Assembly (NCBI RefSeq): GCF_011682145.1 | Contig: NZ_WHJH01000040.1 | Location: 1-64,000, forward strand | Direction: 5' to 3' | From: Massilia mucilaginosa | GTDB lineage: Bacteria; Pseudomonadota; Gammaproteobacteria; Burkholderiales; Burkholderiaceae_D | Length of the DNA stretch: 64,000 nucleotides | In this document: piece by piece, positions 8,455 to 17,527 of the stretch | How the letters are laid out: each line of letters starts with the position of its first letter | Numbering within the stretch: position 1 is the stretch's first letter | The notes under the pieces: generated by a model | What the model was told of the DNA's origin: nothing | The model's database searches: none | Seen by the model: the letters and a program-made list of their open reading frames with translations, nothing else | Position numbers and translations under genes: made by a program

Positions 8455-9708
8455 TTACATCTGCTCGATCATCACATCGCCGAAACCGGAGCACGACACT
8501 TGGGTCGCGCCTTCCATCAGGCGGGCGAAGTCGTAGGTGACCTTTTTCGAGGCGATCGATTTCTGCATCGATTCGATGATCAGGTCGGCCGCTTCCAGCC
8601 AGCCCATGTGACGCAGCATCATTTCAGCCGACAGGATCAGCGAACCTGGGTTCACGTAGTCCTTGCCTGCGTACTTCGGTGCGGTACCGTGGGTCGCTTC
8701 GAACATGGCGACCGAGTCCGACAGGTTGGCGCCCGGAGCGATACCGATACCGCCCACTTGTGCGGCCAGCGCGTCGGAGATGTAATCGCCGTTCAGGTTC
8801 AGGGTCGCGATGACGCTGTACTCGGCCGGACGCAACAGGATCTGCTGCAGGAACGCATCGGCGATCGAATCCTTGACGATGATGTCCTTGCCGGTCTTCG
8901 GATTCTTGAACTTGCACCATGGGCCGCCATCGATCAGCTCGGCGCCGAATTCTTTTTGCGCCAGTGCGTACGCCCAATCGCGGAAGCCGCCTTCGGTGTA
9001 CTTCATGATGTTACCTTTGTGAACGATCGTCACGGAAGGCTTGTCGTTGTCCACGGCGTACTGGATCGCCTTGCGCACCAGGCGCTCGGTACCTTCGATC
9101 GACACTGGCTTGATGCCCAGGCCCGAGGTCTCAGGGAAGCGGATCTTGGTAACGCCCATTTCCTTGATCAGGAAATCCATCAGTTTCTTGGCGCCTTCGG
9201 AACCTTGCTGGTATTCGATACCGGCGTAGATGTCTTCCGAGTTTTCGCGGAAGATGACCATGTCGGTCTTCTCTGGCTCACGCACTGGCGAAGGCACGCC
9301 GGTGAAGTAACGCACCGGACGCAGGCAGACGTACAGGTCGAGCTGCTGGCGCAGGGCGACGTTGAGCGAACGGATGCCGCCGCCGACCGGGGTCGTGAGC
9401 GGTCCCTTGATCGACACAACGTAGTCCTTCAGCACTTCCAGGGTTTCTTCCGGCAGCCACACGTCCGGGCCGTACACGGTGGTCGATTTCTCGCCGGCAT
9501 AGATTTCCATCCAGCTGATCTTGCGCTTGCCGCCGTAGGCCTTGGCCACGGCTGCGTCGATGACCTTGATCATGACCGGGCTGATATCGACGCCGGTGCC
9601 ATCGCCTTCGATGTAGGGAATGACTGGATTATCTGGTACATTCAGCGAAAAATCGGCATTGACCGAGATTTTCTGGCCGTCAGCAGGTACTTTGATATGT
9701 TGATACAT
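8455..9708 (-). CDS. icd: Isocitrate dehydrogenase (NADP-dependent)
   Basis: TCA-cycle enzyme that oxidises and decarboxylates isocitrate to 2-oxoglutarate. The product has 417 residues, one more than E. coli Icd. Family motifs include [12 protein letters not shown] at the N-terminus, the substrate loop with Ser in [12 protein letters not shown] (the site phosphorylated by AceK in E. coli), and [16 protein letters not shown] in the Mg-binding region. The start at 9708 follows a GGAG box; an open extension of 22 codons upstream is not family-like. Monocistronic with its own terminator. Confidence 0.97.
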   Translation of the reverse strand: MYQHIKVPADGQKISVNADFSLNVPDNPVIPYIEGDGTGVDISPVMIKVIDAAVAKAYGGKRKISWMEIYAGEKSTTVYGPDVWLPEETLEVLKDYVVSIKGPLTTPVGGGIRSLNVALRQQLDLYVCLRPVRYFTGVPSPVREPEKTDMVIFRENSEDIYAGIEYQQGSEGAKKLMDFLIKEMGVTKIRFPETSGLGIKPVSIEGTERLVRKAIQYAVDNDKPSVTIVHKGNIMKYTEGGFRDWAYALAQKEFGAELIDGGPWCKFKNPKTGKDIIVKDSIADAFLQQILLRPAEYSVIATLNLNGDYISDALAAQVGGIGIAPGANLSDSVAMFEATHGTAPKYAGKDYVNPGSLILSAEMMLRHMGWLEAADLIIESMQKSIASKKVTYDFARLMEGATQVSCSGFGDVMIEQM

Positions 9709-9941
9709 CGTGATCTCCGAAGTGGACGCATAGCAGGCGGCAACAATGTTGCGTCTGTCAGGCATGGTCTGCAATCTGAATTGGTTACTATAAATACGAC
9801 GAGAGTTGTAGTCTTCTATAAGACATAAGACGCGCGTTTCATATTATGCACCAGTATTTTACTAGGCGCTACGGTTTTGCGACACTAACAAATGGCCCGC
9901 CAAGCGAACGGCGGGCCGAACATCTTTCCAGCGACTCAATT

Positions 9942-10505
9942 ATGCCCCTCATTCTCTTTAACAAACCGTTCCAGGTGCTGTGCCAGTTCTCGCCGCAGGC
10001 GGGACGCGAATCGCTGGCCGACTACCTGCGCACGCCCGACATCTACCCGGCCGGCCGGCTCGACGCCGACAGCGAAGGGCTGATGCTGCTCACCGACGAC
10101 GGCCGCCTGCAGCACAGCATTGCCCATCCGGACCACAAGGAAGCCAAGACCTATCTGGTGCAGGTGGACGGCGCGCTGGAGGCCGACGCGCTGGCGCGCT
10201 TGCAGGCGCCGCTCGACCTGGGCGATTTCGTGACCAAGCCGTGCCAGGCGGTGCGGATCGCCGAACCGGGCTGGCTGTGGCCGCGCACGCCGCCGATCCG
10301 GGTGCGCGCCGACAAGCCGACCAGTTGGATCGCGATTACTTTACAGGAAGGAAAGAATCGCCAGGTGCGCAGAATGACGGCGGCGGTGGGATTGCCGACC
10401 CTGCGGCTGATACGCAGCAGCATCGGGCCGTTTTCGCTGGCGACGCATCCCCTGATGCCGGGAGAATGGGTGGAAGTGCCGGCTGGAGATATGAAGAAGA
10501 TCTGA
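9942..10505 (+). CDS. rluE: 23S rRNA pseudouridine synthase, RsuA/RluE family
   Basis: Pseudouridine synthase of 187 residues. The catalytic motif GRLDADSEGLMLLTDDG (about residues 39-55) contains the nucleophilic Asp after RL, and the C-terminal EGKNRQVRRMTAAVG motif is typical of the RsuA/RluB/E/F group. There is no N-terminal S4 domain, which fits RluE (23S rRNA U2457 in E. coli) best. The start at 9942 makes the protein begin MPLILFNKPF as in the family. It diverges from icd. Confidence 0.88.
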   Translation: MPLILFNKPFQVLCQFSPQAGRESLADYLRTPDIYPAGRLDADSEGLMLLTDDGRLQHSIAHPDHKEAKTYLVQVDGALEADALARLQAPLDLGDFVTKPCQAVRIAEPGWLWPRTPPIRVRADKPTSWIAITLQEGKNRQVRRMTAAVGLPTLRLIRSSIGPFSLATHPLMPGEWVEVPAGDMKKI

Positions 10506-10519
10506 GATGCATCCAGAAC

Positions 10520-10608
10520 CGGGCTTGTTTCCACGCCGGGGTCAGACCCCGGTTTTGCTTGCCTGGGGTCTGACCCCGGTGTGGAAACAAGCCCGGGTCT
10601 GACCCCGG
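10520..10608. repeat. Long inverted repeat built from gtctgacccc units
   Basis: Two 31-bp arms (10,520-10,550 and 10,565-10,595) are inverted copies with a single mismatch, separated by 14 bp. A third copy of the core gtctgaccccgg follows at 10,597-10,608. Inside each arm ggggtcagacccc is itself palindromic. It lies in the gap between the convergent pseudouridine synthase and rpsT genes and looks like a REP/BIME-type dispersed element. Confidence 0.85.
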
Positions 10609-10660
10609 CTTAAGAATTTCGGCTTGGAAACTGAAACGCCGCAACCTAAACGCCCACAAC

Positions 10661-10696
10661 AAAAACCCGCCAGGGCCGAAGCCAGGCGGGTTTTTT
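10661..10696 (-). terminator. Bidirectional terminator between rpsT and the pseudouridine synthase gene
   Basis: Arms cccgcc and ggcggg enclose a 13-nt loop that can pair further. Five As precede and six Ts follow, so it works in both orientations. It lies 51 bp past the rpsT stop codon. Confidence 0.85.
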
Positions 10697-10747
10697 CATA
10701 CTCACAAGCCCGACCGGCAGACCGAAGTCCACCGGCGGCACAGGCTA

Positions 10748-11011
10748 TTAAGCCAGCGCTTTCAGAGCAGCAGCCAGACGGCTCTTGTGACGCGCTGCTT
10801 TGTTCTTGTGGATGATTTTCTTGTCGGCGATGCTGTCGATGGTCGACACGGATGCCTGGAAGATCGATGTTGCGGCGGCTTTGTCGCCAGCCTGGATAGC
10901 CTTGCGCACTGCCTTGATAGCGGTACGCAGGGTCGAACGCTGCGACGAATTGTGAGCGTTTTGCTTAACTGCTTGACGAGCGCGCTTGCGTGCTTGTGCG
11001 GTATTTGCCAT
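10748..11011 (-). CDS. rpsT: 30S ribosomal protein S20
   Basis: Primary 16S rRNA-binding protein of the small subunit; 87 residues, identical in length to E. coli S20. It begins [13 protein letters not shown] and is rich in Lys, Arg and Ala throughout. The start at 11,011 is fixed by this conserved N-terminus; a further 12 open codons upstream are not part of the protein. A well-formed promoter lies about 140 bp upstream. Confidence 0.98.
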   Translation of the reverse strand: MANTAQARKRARQAVKQNAHNSSQRSTLRTAIKAVRKAIQAGDKAAATSIFQASVSTIDSIADKKIIHKNKAARHKSRLAAALKALA

Positions 11012-11149
11012 GGAATTTCCTAAATCGGGGTCAAGTTGCGTTTGCAAACAATAGCGTCTGTCAAACCAGTGTCTTTTCTACACCTTGTGTGTCAAACCAG
11101 TGCCTGCCAAACATTAGTGTCTGCGTAACAGAATTCTGTACAGCCTTCG

Positions 11150-11178
11150 ATTATAGCGAAAAGTTCCGGTAAGGGCAA
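11150..11178 (-). promoter_or_regulatory. Sigma-70-type promoter of rpsT
   Basis: Read on the minus strand: TTGCCC (11,178-11,173), a 17-bp spacer, and a perfect TATAAT (11,155-11,150). Transcription would begin near 11,143 and give rpsT a leader of about 130 nt, long enough for the autogenous control known for S20. Two partial repeats containing tgtcaaaccagtg lie in this leader (near 11,057 and 11,090). Confidence 0.75.
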
Positions 11179-11223
11179 TTCAAAAATCAACATTTGTCAG
11201 CCACGCCCGTTCGCGCCACTCTT

Positions 11224-11242
11224 GCCGGGCTATAATCCCGGC
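11224..11242 (+). promoter_or_regulatory. Candidate -10 element inside a palindrome just before murJ
   Basis: TATAAT (11,231-11,236) sits in the loop of a gccggg/cccggc inverted repeat and ends only eight bases before the murJ ATG. No Shine-Dalgarno sequence is visible. If it is used, the transcript would be leaderless or nearly so. The matching -35 is poor. Confidence 0.4.
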
Positions 11243-11244
11243 CC

Positions 11245-12795
11245 ATGAACTTGCTCAAAACCCTGGCTGCCATCTCCAGCATGACCATGCTGTCCCGCGT
11301 CACCGGCCTGCTGCGCGAAAGCCTTTTCGCGCGCGCCTTTGGCGCTTCGGAATTCACCGATGCCTTCAACGTCGCCTTCCGTATTCCCAACCTGCTGCGC
11401 CGCATGTTCGCCGAGGGCGCCTTCGCCCAGGCCTTCGTGCCGATCCTGGCCGACGTCAAGACCCAGCATGGCGATGAAGGCACCCGCCCGCTGGTCGACA
11501 GCGTGGCCACGGTGCTGATCTGGTCGACCCTTCTGATCACCATCGCCGGCATCATTTCCACGCCGTTCCTGATCAAGTGGATCATGGATACGTCCAGGCA
11601 GACCCCGCAAGCCGAGCAGGCTGCCGTCTTCATGACGCGCATGATGTTCCCCTATATTATCTGCATGGCCTTCGTCTCGCTGGCCAGCGGCATTCTCAAC
11701 ACCTGGCGCCAGTTCAAGATTCCCGCCTTCACCCCGGTGCTGCTGAATATTTCCTTCATCCTGGCCTCGCTGTTCCTGGCCCAGCGCCTGGAACAACCGA
11801 TTTACGCGATGGCGTTCGCGGTGATGGTCGGCGGCCTGTTGCAGGTCGGTATCCAGATTCCCTCCCTGATGAAAATCGGCATGCTGCCGCGCATTTCGCT
11901 CAACCCGATCGCCGCCCTGCGCGACCCGGGCGTGCACCGCATGCTGAAAAAGATGGGACCGGCCGTGTTCGCCGTCTCCGCCGCCCAGATCAGTCTGCTG
12001 GTCAATACCGGCATCGCTTCGCGCCTGGGCGCCGGCAGCGTCTCCGCCCTCACCTACGCCGACCGCCTGATGGAATTCCCCACGGCGATGCTGGGCGTGG
12101 CGCTGGGCACGATTTTGCTGCCCAGCCTGGCCAAGGCGAATGCCGAGGGCGATACCTCCGAATACTCGGCCCTGCTCAACTGGGGCCTGCGCCTGACCTT
12201 CCTGCTGGCCCTGCCGGCTTCGGTTGGCCTGGCCATGCTGGCCGAACCGATGATCGCCACCCTGTTCCACTACGGCGCGTTTACCGCCAAGGCGGTCCAT
12301 GCTTCGGCCATGCCGCTGATGGCCTACAGCGCCGGCCTGGTCGGCATCATCCTGGTCAAGACGCTCACCCCGGCCTTCTATGCGCGCCAGGACGTACGCA
12401 CGCCGGTGCGCATCGCCATCGGCGTGCTGGTGGCGGTGCAGCTGATGAACCTGGTATTCGTGCCGCTCCTGAGCGTGGCCGGCCTGGCGCTGTCGATCGG
12501 CCTGGGCGCCTGCATCAACGCGGCCGTGCTGTATGCCATGCTGCGCAAGCGCGGCATTTACGTGCCGCAGCCGGGCTGGCTCCTGTTCTTCGCCAAGCTG
12601 GTGATCGCCGTGGCCGTGATGGGCCTGATCGCTTACTACTGCAAGATCCAGTTCGACTGGGCCGCGCTGCAAGCGCGTCCATGGCTGCGCGCCGGGGCCC
12701 TGTTCGCCATCGTGGCAGGAAGCGGCCTGGCCTACTTCGTGGTGCTGTTCGGGCTCGGTTTCCGCTTCAGGGATTTCAAGCGCAGCGGGCGCTGA
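11245..12795 (+). CDS. murJ: Lipid II flippase MurJ
   Basis: Inner-membrane MOP-superfamily flippase that moves lipid II to the periplasmic face for peptidoglycan synthesis. The product has 516 residues and about 14 hydrophobic segments. It begins MNLLKTLAAISSMTMLSRVTGLLRE and contains the family signature FRIPNLLRRMFAEGAFAQAF (about 45-64) with essential arginines. It is divergent from rpsT, a common arrangement in betaproteobacteria. No ribosome binding site is seen. Confidence 0.96.
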   Translation: MNLLKTLAAISSMTMLSRVTGLLRESLFARAFGASEFTDAFNVAFRIPNLLRRMFAEGAFAQAFVPILADVKTQHGDEGTRPLVDSVATVLIWSTLLITIAGIISTPFLIKWIMDTSRQTPQAEQAAVFMTRMMFPYIICMAFVSLASGILNTWRQFKIPAFTPVLLNISFILASLFLAQRLEQPIYAMAFAVMVGGLLQVGIQIPSLMKIGMLPRISLNPIAALRDPGVHRMLKKMGPAVFAVSAAQISLLVNTGIASRLGAGSVSALTYADRLMEFPTAMLGVALGTILLPSLAKANAEGDTSEYSALLNWGLRLTFLLALPASVGLAMLAEPMIATLFHYGAFTAKAVHASAMPLMAYSAGLVGIILVKTLTPAFYARQDVRTPVRIAIGVLVAVQLMNLVFVPLLSVAGLALSIGLGACINAAVLYAMLRKRGIYVPQPGWLLFFAKLVIAVAVMGLIAYYCKIQFDWAALQARPWLRAGALFAIVAGSGLAYFVVLFGLGFRFRDFKRSGR

Positions 12796-12810
12796 GCGGC
12801 ATCAGGGGCG

Positions 12811-13224
<414 letters not shown>

Positions 13225-13296
13225 GAGCCAGATTCCATTTCCATTACCTCCCCGAGCCTTGCGTAGATCATTCAAGTACTGGTTACTTTTTTGCGC

Positions 13297-14169
13297 CTAC
13301 ATTTCCCTTTTAGGCTCATTGCGGCGGCCGTCGTCGCGCTGGCGTTCATCGCGCTTGGGCTCGTCCTGCCCGGCGCTCTCCTGTCCATTCTTGCCGGACT
13401 GATCTTCTTCCGGCGGCTCCACCGGCTCGTCAGGCTTGTCGGCGGGCGGCTCCGCCTTCTCCGGCTGCGGCTCCGGCTGCGGCTCCTCGGGTGGCGTCAT
13501 GGCCGCCTCGGCAGCCGGTTCCTGGGCTGGCGCTGGCGCTGGCACTGGCGGGGGCGCCATCTGGTCGGCCGGCTTCGCAGCAGCGTCGGCTGGAGGGAAC
13601 AGCGGCGCCGGCTGGCCCGGCTGGCTCTGCCCGGGCACCGTCATCGGCTCCTGCGGCGTCATGGTCAGTGTCGACAAGGTGAACTTCCACTCCGACAGCT
13701 TGCTCTTGTTTTCCATGTTCAGAAAGCGCGCGTCAAAATTGCCGACCTTGAGCGGCGGCGCATCCGACAGGCTGTAGACCCCCAGCACGCCCTGCTTGTC
13801 GCCCACGTACATCACGCCCCATTCGGCCTTGCCGGTGATCGGGTCGACGAAAATCTTGCGCAGGTGGCGCCGGGTGCCGGGAAAGCGCGGGTCCTTGAGC
13901 AGTTCCTGCAAGGTGGGCGGCTGCTGCGGCTGGCCGGGCGGCGTGGCGGCGGCGTAGCTGCGCAGCGCGTCGCTGAAGGCGGCGCCGATGGCGAGCAGTT
14001 CTTCTTCGGCGGCCGCGCGCTGCATGAGCGAGCCGACCTTCAGGCTGGCCGCGCCCACCAGCCCGATCACGGTGACCAGGATGATCAAGCCCAGATAGGT
14101 AAAGCCGTGCGCGCGCGCCAGGCGCGGCGCGGCCCTACCAGTCCTGGTACGGTTTGCCGTTGCGGTCAT
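13297..14169 (-). CDS. Atypical pseudopilin with long Pro/charged tail (last gene of the secretion operon)
   Basis: Protein of 290 residues with a type III signal sequence: a basic leader, then GFTYLGLIILVTVIGL (about 22-37), so prepilin peptidase should cut after Gly22. Position +5 is Gly, not the usual Glu, as in tip pseudopilins of the GspK kind. A globular domain reaches residue 190; the last 100 residues are Pro-, Glu-, Lys- and Arg-rich and probably disordered. The start overlaps the preceding gene by 35 bp; it is the only Met close to the leader. No exact family is recognised. Confidence 0.7.
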   Translation of the reverse strand: MTATANRTRTGRAAPRLARAHGFTYLGLIILVTVIGLVGAASLKVGSLMQRAAAEEELLAIGAAFSDALRSYAAATPPGQPQQPPTLQELLKDPRFPGTRRHLRKIFVDPITGKAEWGVMYVGDKQGVLGVYSLSDAPPLKVGNFDARFLNMENKSKLSEWKFTLSTLTMTPQEPMTVPGQSQPGQPAPLFPPADAAAKPADQMAPPPVPAPAPAQEPAAEAAMTPPEEPQPEPQPEKAEPPADKPDEPVEPPEEDQSGKNGQESAGQDEPKRDERQRDDGRRNEPKREM

Positions 14170-14548
14170 TGCCGGGCGCCCCACTCTTGATGCTGTACAG
14201 ATTGCCCTTGGTGGTGTCTTCGGGCGGCACCAGGATCCAAGTGGTGCTGCTGTCGGCCACCGGGTCCACCGGAATGCTGCGCAGGTATTTTTTCTCGACC
14301 AGCTGTTCCAGCGAATCGGGATAGCGTCCGGTGTCGGCATAGTACTGGTCGATCACGGCGCGCGTGTTGCGCAGGTTGTCGGCCAAAATGGTGTCCTTGG
14401 CGCTGTCGATGCTCGGAAAAAAGCGCGGCACCGCGAGCGTGAGCAGCAGCGCCACAATGCCCAGCACCACCAGCAGTTCGATCAGGGTGAAGCCGCGCGC
14501 CGGGCGGCCTTGGTTTGCTTGTATCCGTGCTTGCATCGTCTTCACCAT
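14135..14548 (-). CDS. GspG/GspH-like pseudopilin
   Basis: Pseudopilin of 137 residues. Prepilin motif GFTLIELLVVLGIVALL begins at about residue 19 with Glu at +5; the mature protein then has the GspG-like core with DTGRYPDSLEQLVEKKYL and a short C-terminal strand region. It should be processed by PilD (not in the window) and polymerise into the periplasmic pseudopilus. Its start overlaps the stop of the gene before it by seven bases. Confidence 0.82.
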   Translation of the reverse strand: MVKTMQARIQANQGRPARGFTLIELLVVLGIVALLLTLAVPRFFPSIDSAKDTILADNLRNTRAVIDQYYADTGRYPDSLEQLVEKKYLRSIPVDPVADSSTTWILVPPEDTTKGNLYSIKSGAPGNDRNGKPYQDW

Positions 14549-15024
14549 TTGCGGTACGGTACATCGTTCAGGCCGACCCGGTCCGAGGTCGAATACACAT
14601 CGTACACGTCCTCGCCTTCGCGCGGGTCAAGGGCCTCGCTGGCGTAGCTGCGCTTGCCCCAGGTCTGGGCCGGATTGACGTCGCCGCTGGCGCTGAAGGG
14701 GTCGCGCGGCACGCGGCGCAGGAAGAATATCTTGGCGCGCGTCGGGCTGCGCACATCGGGCACGCCGTCGACCAGCTGTTCGAGCGACTTCGGGTAGCCG
14801 TTGCTGTTGAGGGCACGCGCGATGCGGCCTTCGTCGTAGGCGCGCTTGTAGGCGTCGATGCCCTGGCGGATCTCGCGCAGCGAGCGGCGCAGCTCCTGCT
14901 CCTGCTGGCGTTGCATCGTCACTTGGGTCACCGGCACCACCAGGGTGCCGAGCAGGGCCAGAATCGCCAGGGTCACCAGCAATTCGATCAGCGTGAAGCC
15001 GCGGCCCCGCCCCTGCGCCATCAT
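14542..15024 (-). CDS. GspG-like pseudopilin
   Basis: Pseudopilin of 160 residues with GFTLIELLVTLAILALL from residue 9 and Glu at +5. Further on it has NGYPKSLEQLVDGVP and RRVPRDPF, typical of GspG-type pseudopilins where the C-terminal loop binds calcium in canonical systems. The start overlaps the secretin stop (ATGA). It is one of four pilin-like proteins of this operon, so it is probably a minor subunit. Confidence 0.83.
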   Translation of the reverse strand: MMAQGRGRGFTLIELLVTLAILALLGTLVVPVTQVTMQRQQEQELRRSLREIRQGIDAYKRAYDEGRIARALNSNGYPKSLEQLVDGVPDVRSPTRAKIFFLRRVPRDPFSASGDVNPAQTWGKRSYASEALDPREGEDVYDVYSTSDRVGLNDVPYRKW

Positions 15025-16991
15025 TGCCGCGGCGCGGGCGTGGTTTCCGGCGCCGGCACCGGGGTGACGGCGGGCGCCGGCGCTTCGGCCGCCGCCGGCG
15101 CAGGTGCCGGTGCCGGTGCCGGTGCGGGTGGGCGCGCGCCGGGCGACGGCGGCATGAGCACCGGCGCGCGCGGCGTGGTGTCCGGACGGCGCCGGAAGCT
15201 GGTCTCGGTGCCGGCGCTGAACTCGGATGCGCTGGCCGGCGGACGGTGGATGTTGCGGATCAGGTGAGGCGTAATCGACAGCACGATCTCGGTGCGGTCG
15301 GCGCCGTCGGCGGTGCGTCCGAACAGGCGCCCCACCACCGGCAGGTTGCCCACGCCGGGAATCTTGGTGCCGCTGCTGCGGTCTTCGTTGTTGATCAGGC
15401 CCGCCAGCACCTGGTTCTCGCCATCCTTCAACTGCAGCATGGTCGACGCTTCGCGGTTGCCGATGCGGTAGGCGGTGGTGCCCGAGGCGGTGGTGATGGT
15501 GTCGAGCAGGCTGCTCACCGTCAGGCCGACGCGGATGCCGATTTCGTTATTCAGATAGATGGTCGGCTCCACGTTCAGGGTCAGGCCGACGTCCAGATAG
15601 GTGATCGATTCCTGCGAAAAGCCGTTCGCCACGCCGCCCGAGGACAAGGTGGTGGTGATGTTCGGGACCTTGTCGCCGATGACGATCTTGGCCTTTTCCT
15701 TGTTGCGCACGCGGATGCGCGGATTGGCCAGGGTGTTCGAGTCGCCGTCGGTCTTGCGCGCTGTGATCGTGGTCGACAGCGACGACAGGCCGATGTCGGC
15801 GCGTCCCAGCCCGCGCACGGTGTCGAGCGTGAGCGGCCCGCCGCCGGGCGTGGTCAGGGGCGCCAGGGTCAGGGTGGTGGGCCAGGAGACGCCCAGTTCC
15901 AGCAGGCGGCTGCGCTTGATCTCCAAAATCTCGACTTCGAGCATGACTTCCGGCTCGGCCACGTCCTGCAGCGCCACCAGCTTGGCGGCCAGCTTGATCG
16001 CTTCCGGGTTGTCGCGCACGATCACCAGATTGAGCTTTTCGTCGATGACCACGTCGCGCGACTTGAGGATGGTCTTGAGCGTGTTGGCCACTACCTTGGC
16101 GTCGGCGTTCGCCAGGAAGAAGGTTTTCACCGTCATCTCCTGGTATTCCTTGAGCTTGGTGGCCACGTTCTGGTACACCAGCAGGGTATTGCCGTCCATG
16201 ATTTGATAGTCCAACTGGTTCGACACCATCAAGTAGTAGATGGCCGCTTCGACCGTGCTGTTTTTCAGGAAGATGGAGGTCTTCTGGTCGGTCTTGACGT
16301 CCTTGTCGAAAATGAAGTTCAGGTTCGAACGGCGCGCGATCACGTCGAGCACCTGCTTGAGCGGAGCGTCGCGGAACTCGATGCTGATCGGCGTCTTGTA
16401 GGCGGCGGCCAGGCCGGTTTCGGCGACCGGCGCGGCGGTGTTTTCGTTTATCTGCAAAAGCAGCCGGCGCGCCGGTTCGTACTGCGGGCGCTCGACCAGG
16501 ATGGCGGCGGCGCGCGCGCGGGCCGGCTCGTATTCCTTGCGCTCGAAGGCGGCCGTCGCTTCTTCCATGGTTTTGGCGTGGCGCTGGTCCATCTCGATCA
16601 GGCGCAGGCCGGCCCTGGCGCGCTCGTTGGCCGGATCGAATCCCAGCACGCGCTGGTAATCCTGCAGCGCCGGGGCGGGCCGGCCGGCGGCCAGCGCGCG
16701 CTCGGCCTGGTCGAGCAGGCGCGTGGCGGCGCGGTCGCGCGCGCGCAGGTAGGCGGCGCGGAAGACCGGGTTTTCGGGCTCGGCGTCGATCGCCTGGCGG
16801 TACTTGATCAGGCCCGCCTCGACTTCATCCTTCTCGACCAGCGAATTGCCTTCGAGGTAAGCGGCGCGCCCGGCGCAGCCGGACAGCGCCAGCAGCATCA
16901 GTGGCACCATCAGCGGAACGGCAGCGGCGCGCGCAAGGCGGCGCCAGGGTGGCAAATTCAGGCAACGTGTGCCAATCCGGTGGCTAGCCAT
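15021..16991 (-). CDS. Lipoprotein secretin with TPR-like N-terminal domain (GspD/MshL-like)
   Basis: Outer-membrane channel of the secretion machine; 656 residues. A lipoprotein signal (LALSGC, Cys39) precedes TPR-like helices (about 40-200), a secretin/TonB short N-terminal domain (YKTPISIEFRDAPLKQVLDV onward), an N1 domain with VIDEKLNLVIVRDNPEAI, and the secretin core ending with IPGVGNLPVVGRLFG and EIVLSITPHLIRN. The C-terminal 60 residues are Pro/Ala-rich. The lipid anchor suggests no separate pilotin is needed. The start overlaps the PilP-like stop by one base (TGATG). Confidence 0.92.
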   Translation of the reverse strand: MASHRIGTRCLNLPPWRRLARAAAVPLMVPLMLLALSGCAGRAAYLEGNSLVEKDEVEAGLIKYRQAIDAEPENPVFRAAYLRARDRAATRLLDQAERALAAGRPAPALQDYQRVLGFDPANERARAGLRLIEMDQRHAKTMEEATAAFERKEYEPARARAAAILVERPQYEPARRLLLQINENTAAPVAETGLAAAYKTPISIEFRDAPLKQVLDVIARRSNLNFIFDKDVKTDQKTSIFLKNSTVEAAIYYLMVSNQLDYQIMDGNTLLVYQNVATKLKEYQEMTVKTFFLANADAKVVANTLKTILKSRDVVIDEKLNLVIVRDNPEAIKLAAKLVALQDVAEPEVMLEVEILEIKRSRLLELGVSWPTTLTLAPLTTPGGGPLTLDTVRGLGRADIGLSSLSTTITARKTDGDSNTLANPRIRVRNKEKAKIVIGDKVPNITTTLSSGGVANGFSQESITYLDVGLTLNVEPTIYLNNEIGIRVGLTVSSLLDTITTASGTTAYRIGNREASTMLQLKDGENQVLAGLINNEDRSSGTKIPGVGNLPVVGRLFGRTADGADRTEIVLSITPHLIRNIHRPPASASEFSAGTETSFRRRPDTTPRAPVLMPPSPGARPPAPAPAPAPAPAAAEAPAPAVTPVPAPETTPAPRQ

Positions 16992-17527
16992 CAGTCGAAG
17001 ACTCCAATGTTGAGCTGTTGAACCTGGTTCAAAGGCAGATAGGTCAAGGTCAGCGTGGGCGGCGCGATCGCGTCCACCCGGTACACGCCGTCGATCACCA
17101 TCTTGTTACGTACGATATAGGTCTTGTCGCCGCGCGCGAGGAAGACTTCCCACGCGCCCTCGCCGACCGCCTTGCCGATGTAGACGAAGGGCAGCGGCGG
17201 CGCGCTTGGCGGCGGCGGGGGCGGTGGCGGCGCGTTGTCGACCGCCGCCGCCGGCGGCGCCGGGTTCAGGTTCTGGCTGCCGAACACGCCGGCCCCGAAG
17301 GCGTCGTCATCGCCGATCAGGGTGTCGCGCGCGGCCAGGCGCAGGATCGCCGGTTCGGCCGGCGCGGCGACAGCATTGGCGACGCTACTGGTGCGGGTCA
17401 CGACGGCCTTCGGCGCGCTGCGTTCGACCGCTTCGGCCACATCCGGCTCGGGCTTGTTGTCGCCAAAAATGAGCAGGCCGGCGGCCAGCAGCACGGCCGC
17501 GCCCATGGCGAGGTGGCGCGGGGTCAT
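16991..17527 (-). CDS. PilP/GspC-like periplasmic connector protein
   Basis: Protein of 178 residues with one N-terminal membrane helix (about 5-22), a low-complexity linker containing a run of eight prolines, and a C-terminal beta domain (FVYIGKAVGEGAWEVFLARG onward) of the HR/PilP kind. In related machines this domain docks the inner-membrane platform to the secretin N0 domain, which fits its place directly before the secretin gene. Start at 17,527 overlaps the preceding stop (ATGA). Homology is inferred from domain layout, not from a strong motif. Confidence 0.68.
   Translation of the reverse strand: MTPRHLAMGAAVLLAAGLLIFGDNKPEPDVAEAVERSAPKAVVTRTSSVANAVAAPAEPAILRLAARDTLIGDDDAFGAGVFGSQNLNPAPPAAAVDNAPPPPPPPPSAPPLPFVYIGKAVGEGAWEVFLARGDKTYIVRNKMVIDGVYRVDAIAPPTLTLTYLPLNQVQQLNIGVFD

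Noticed and set aside
15024-17021. 665-codon open frame antisense to the secretin gene
   Set aside because: Arg/Gly/His-rich composition typical of an antisense shadow in a high-GC genome.
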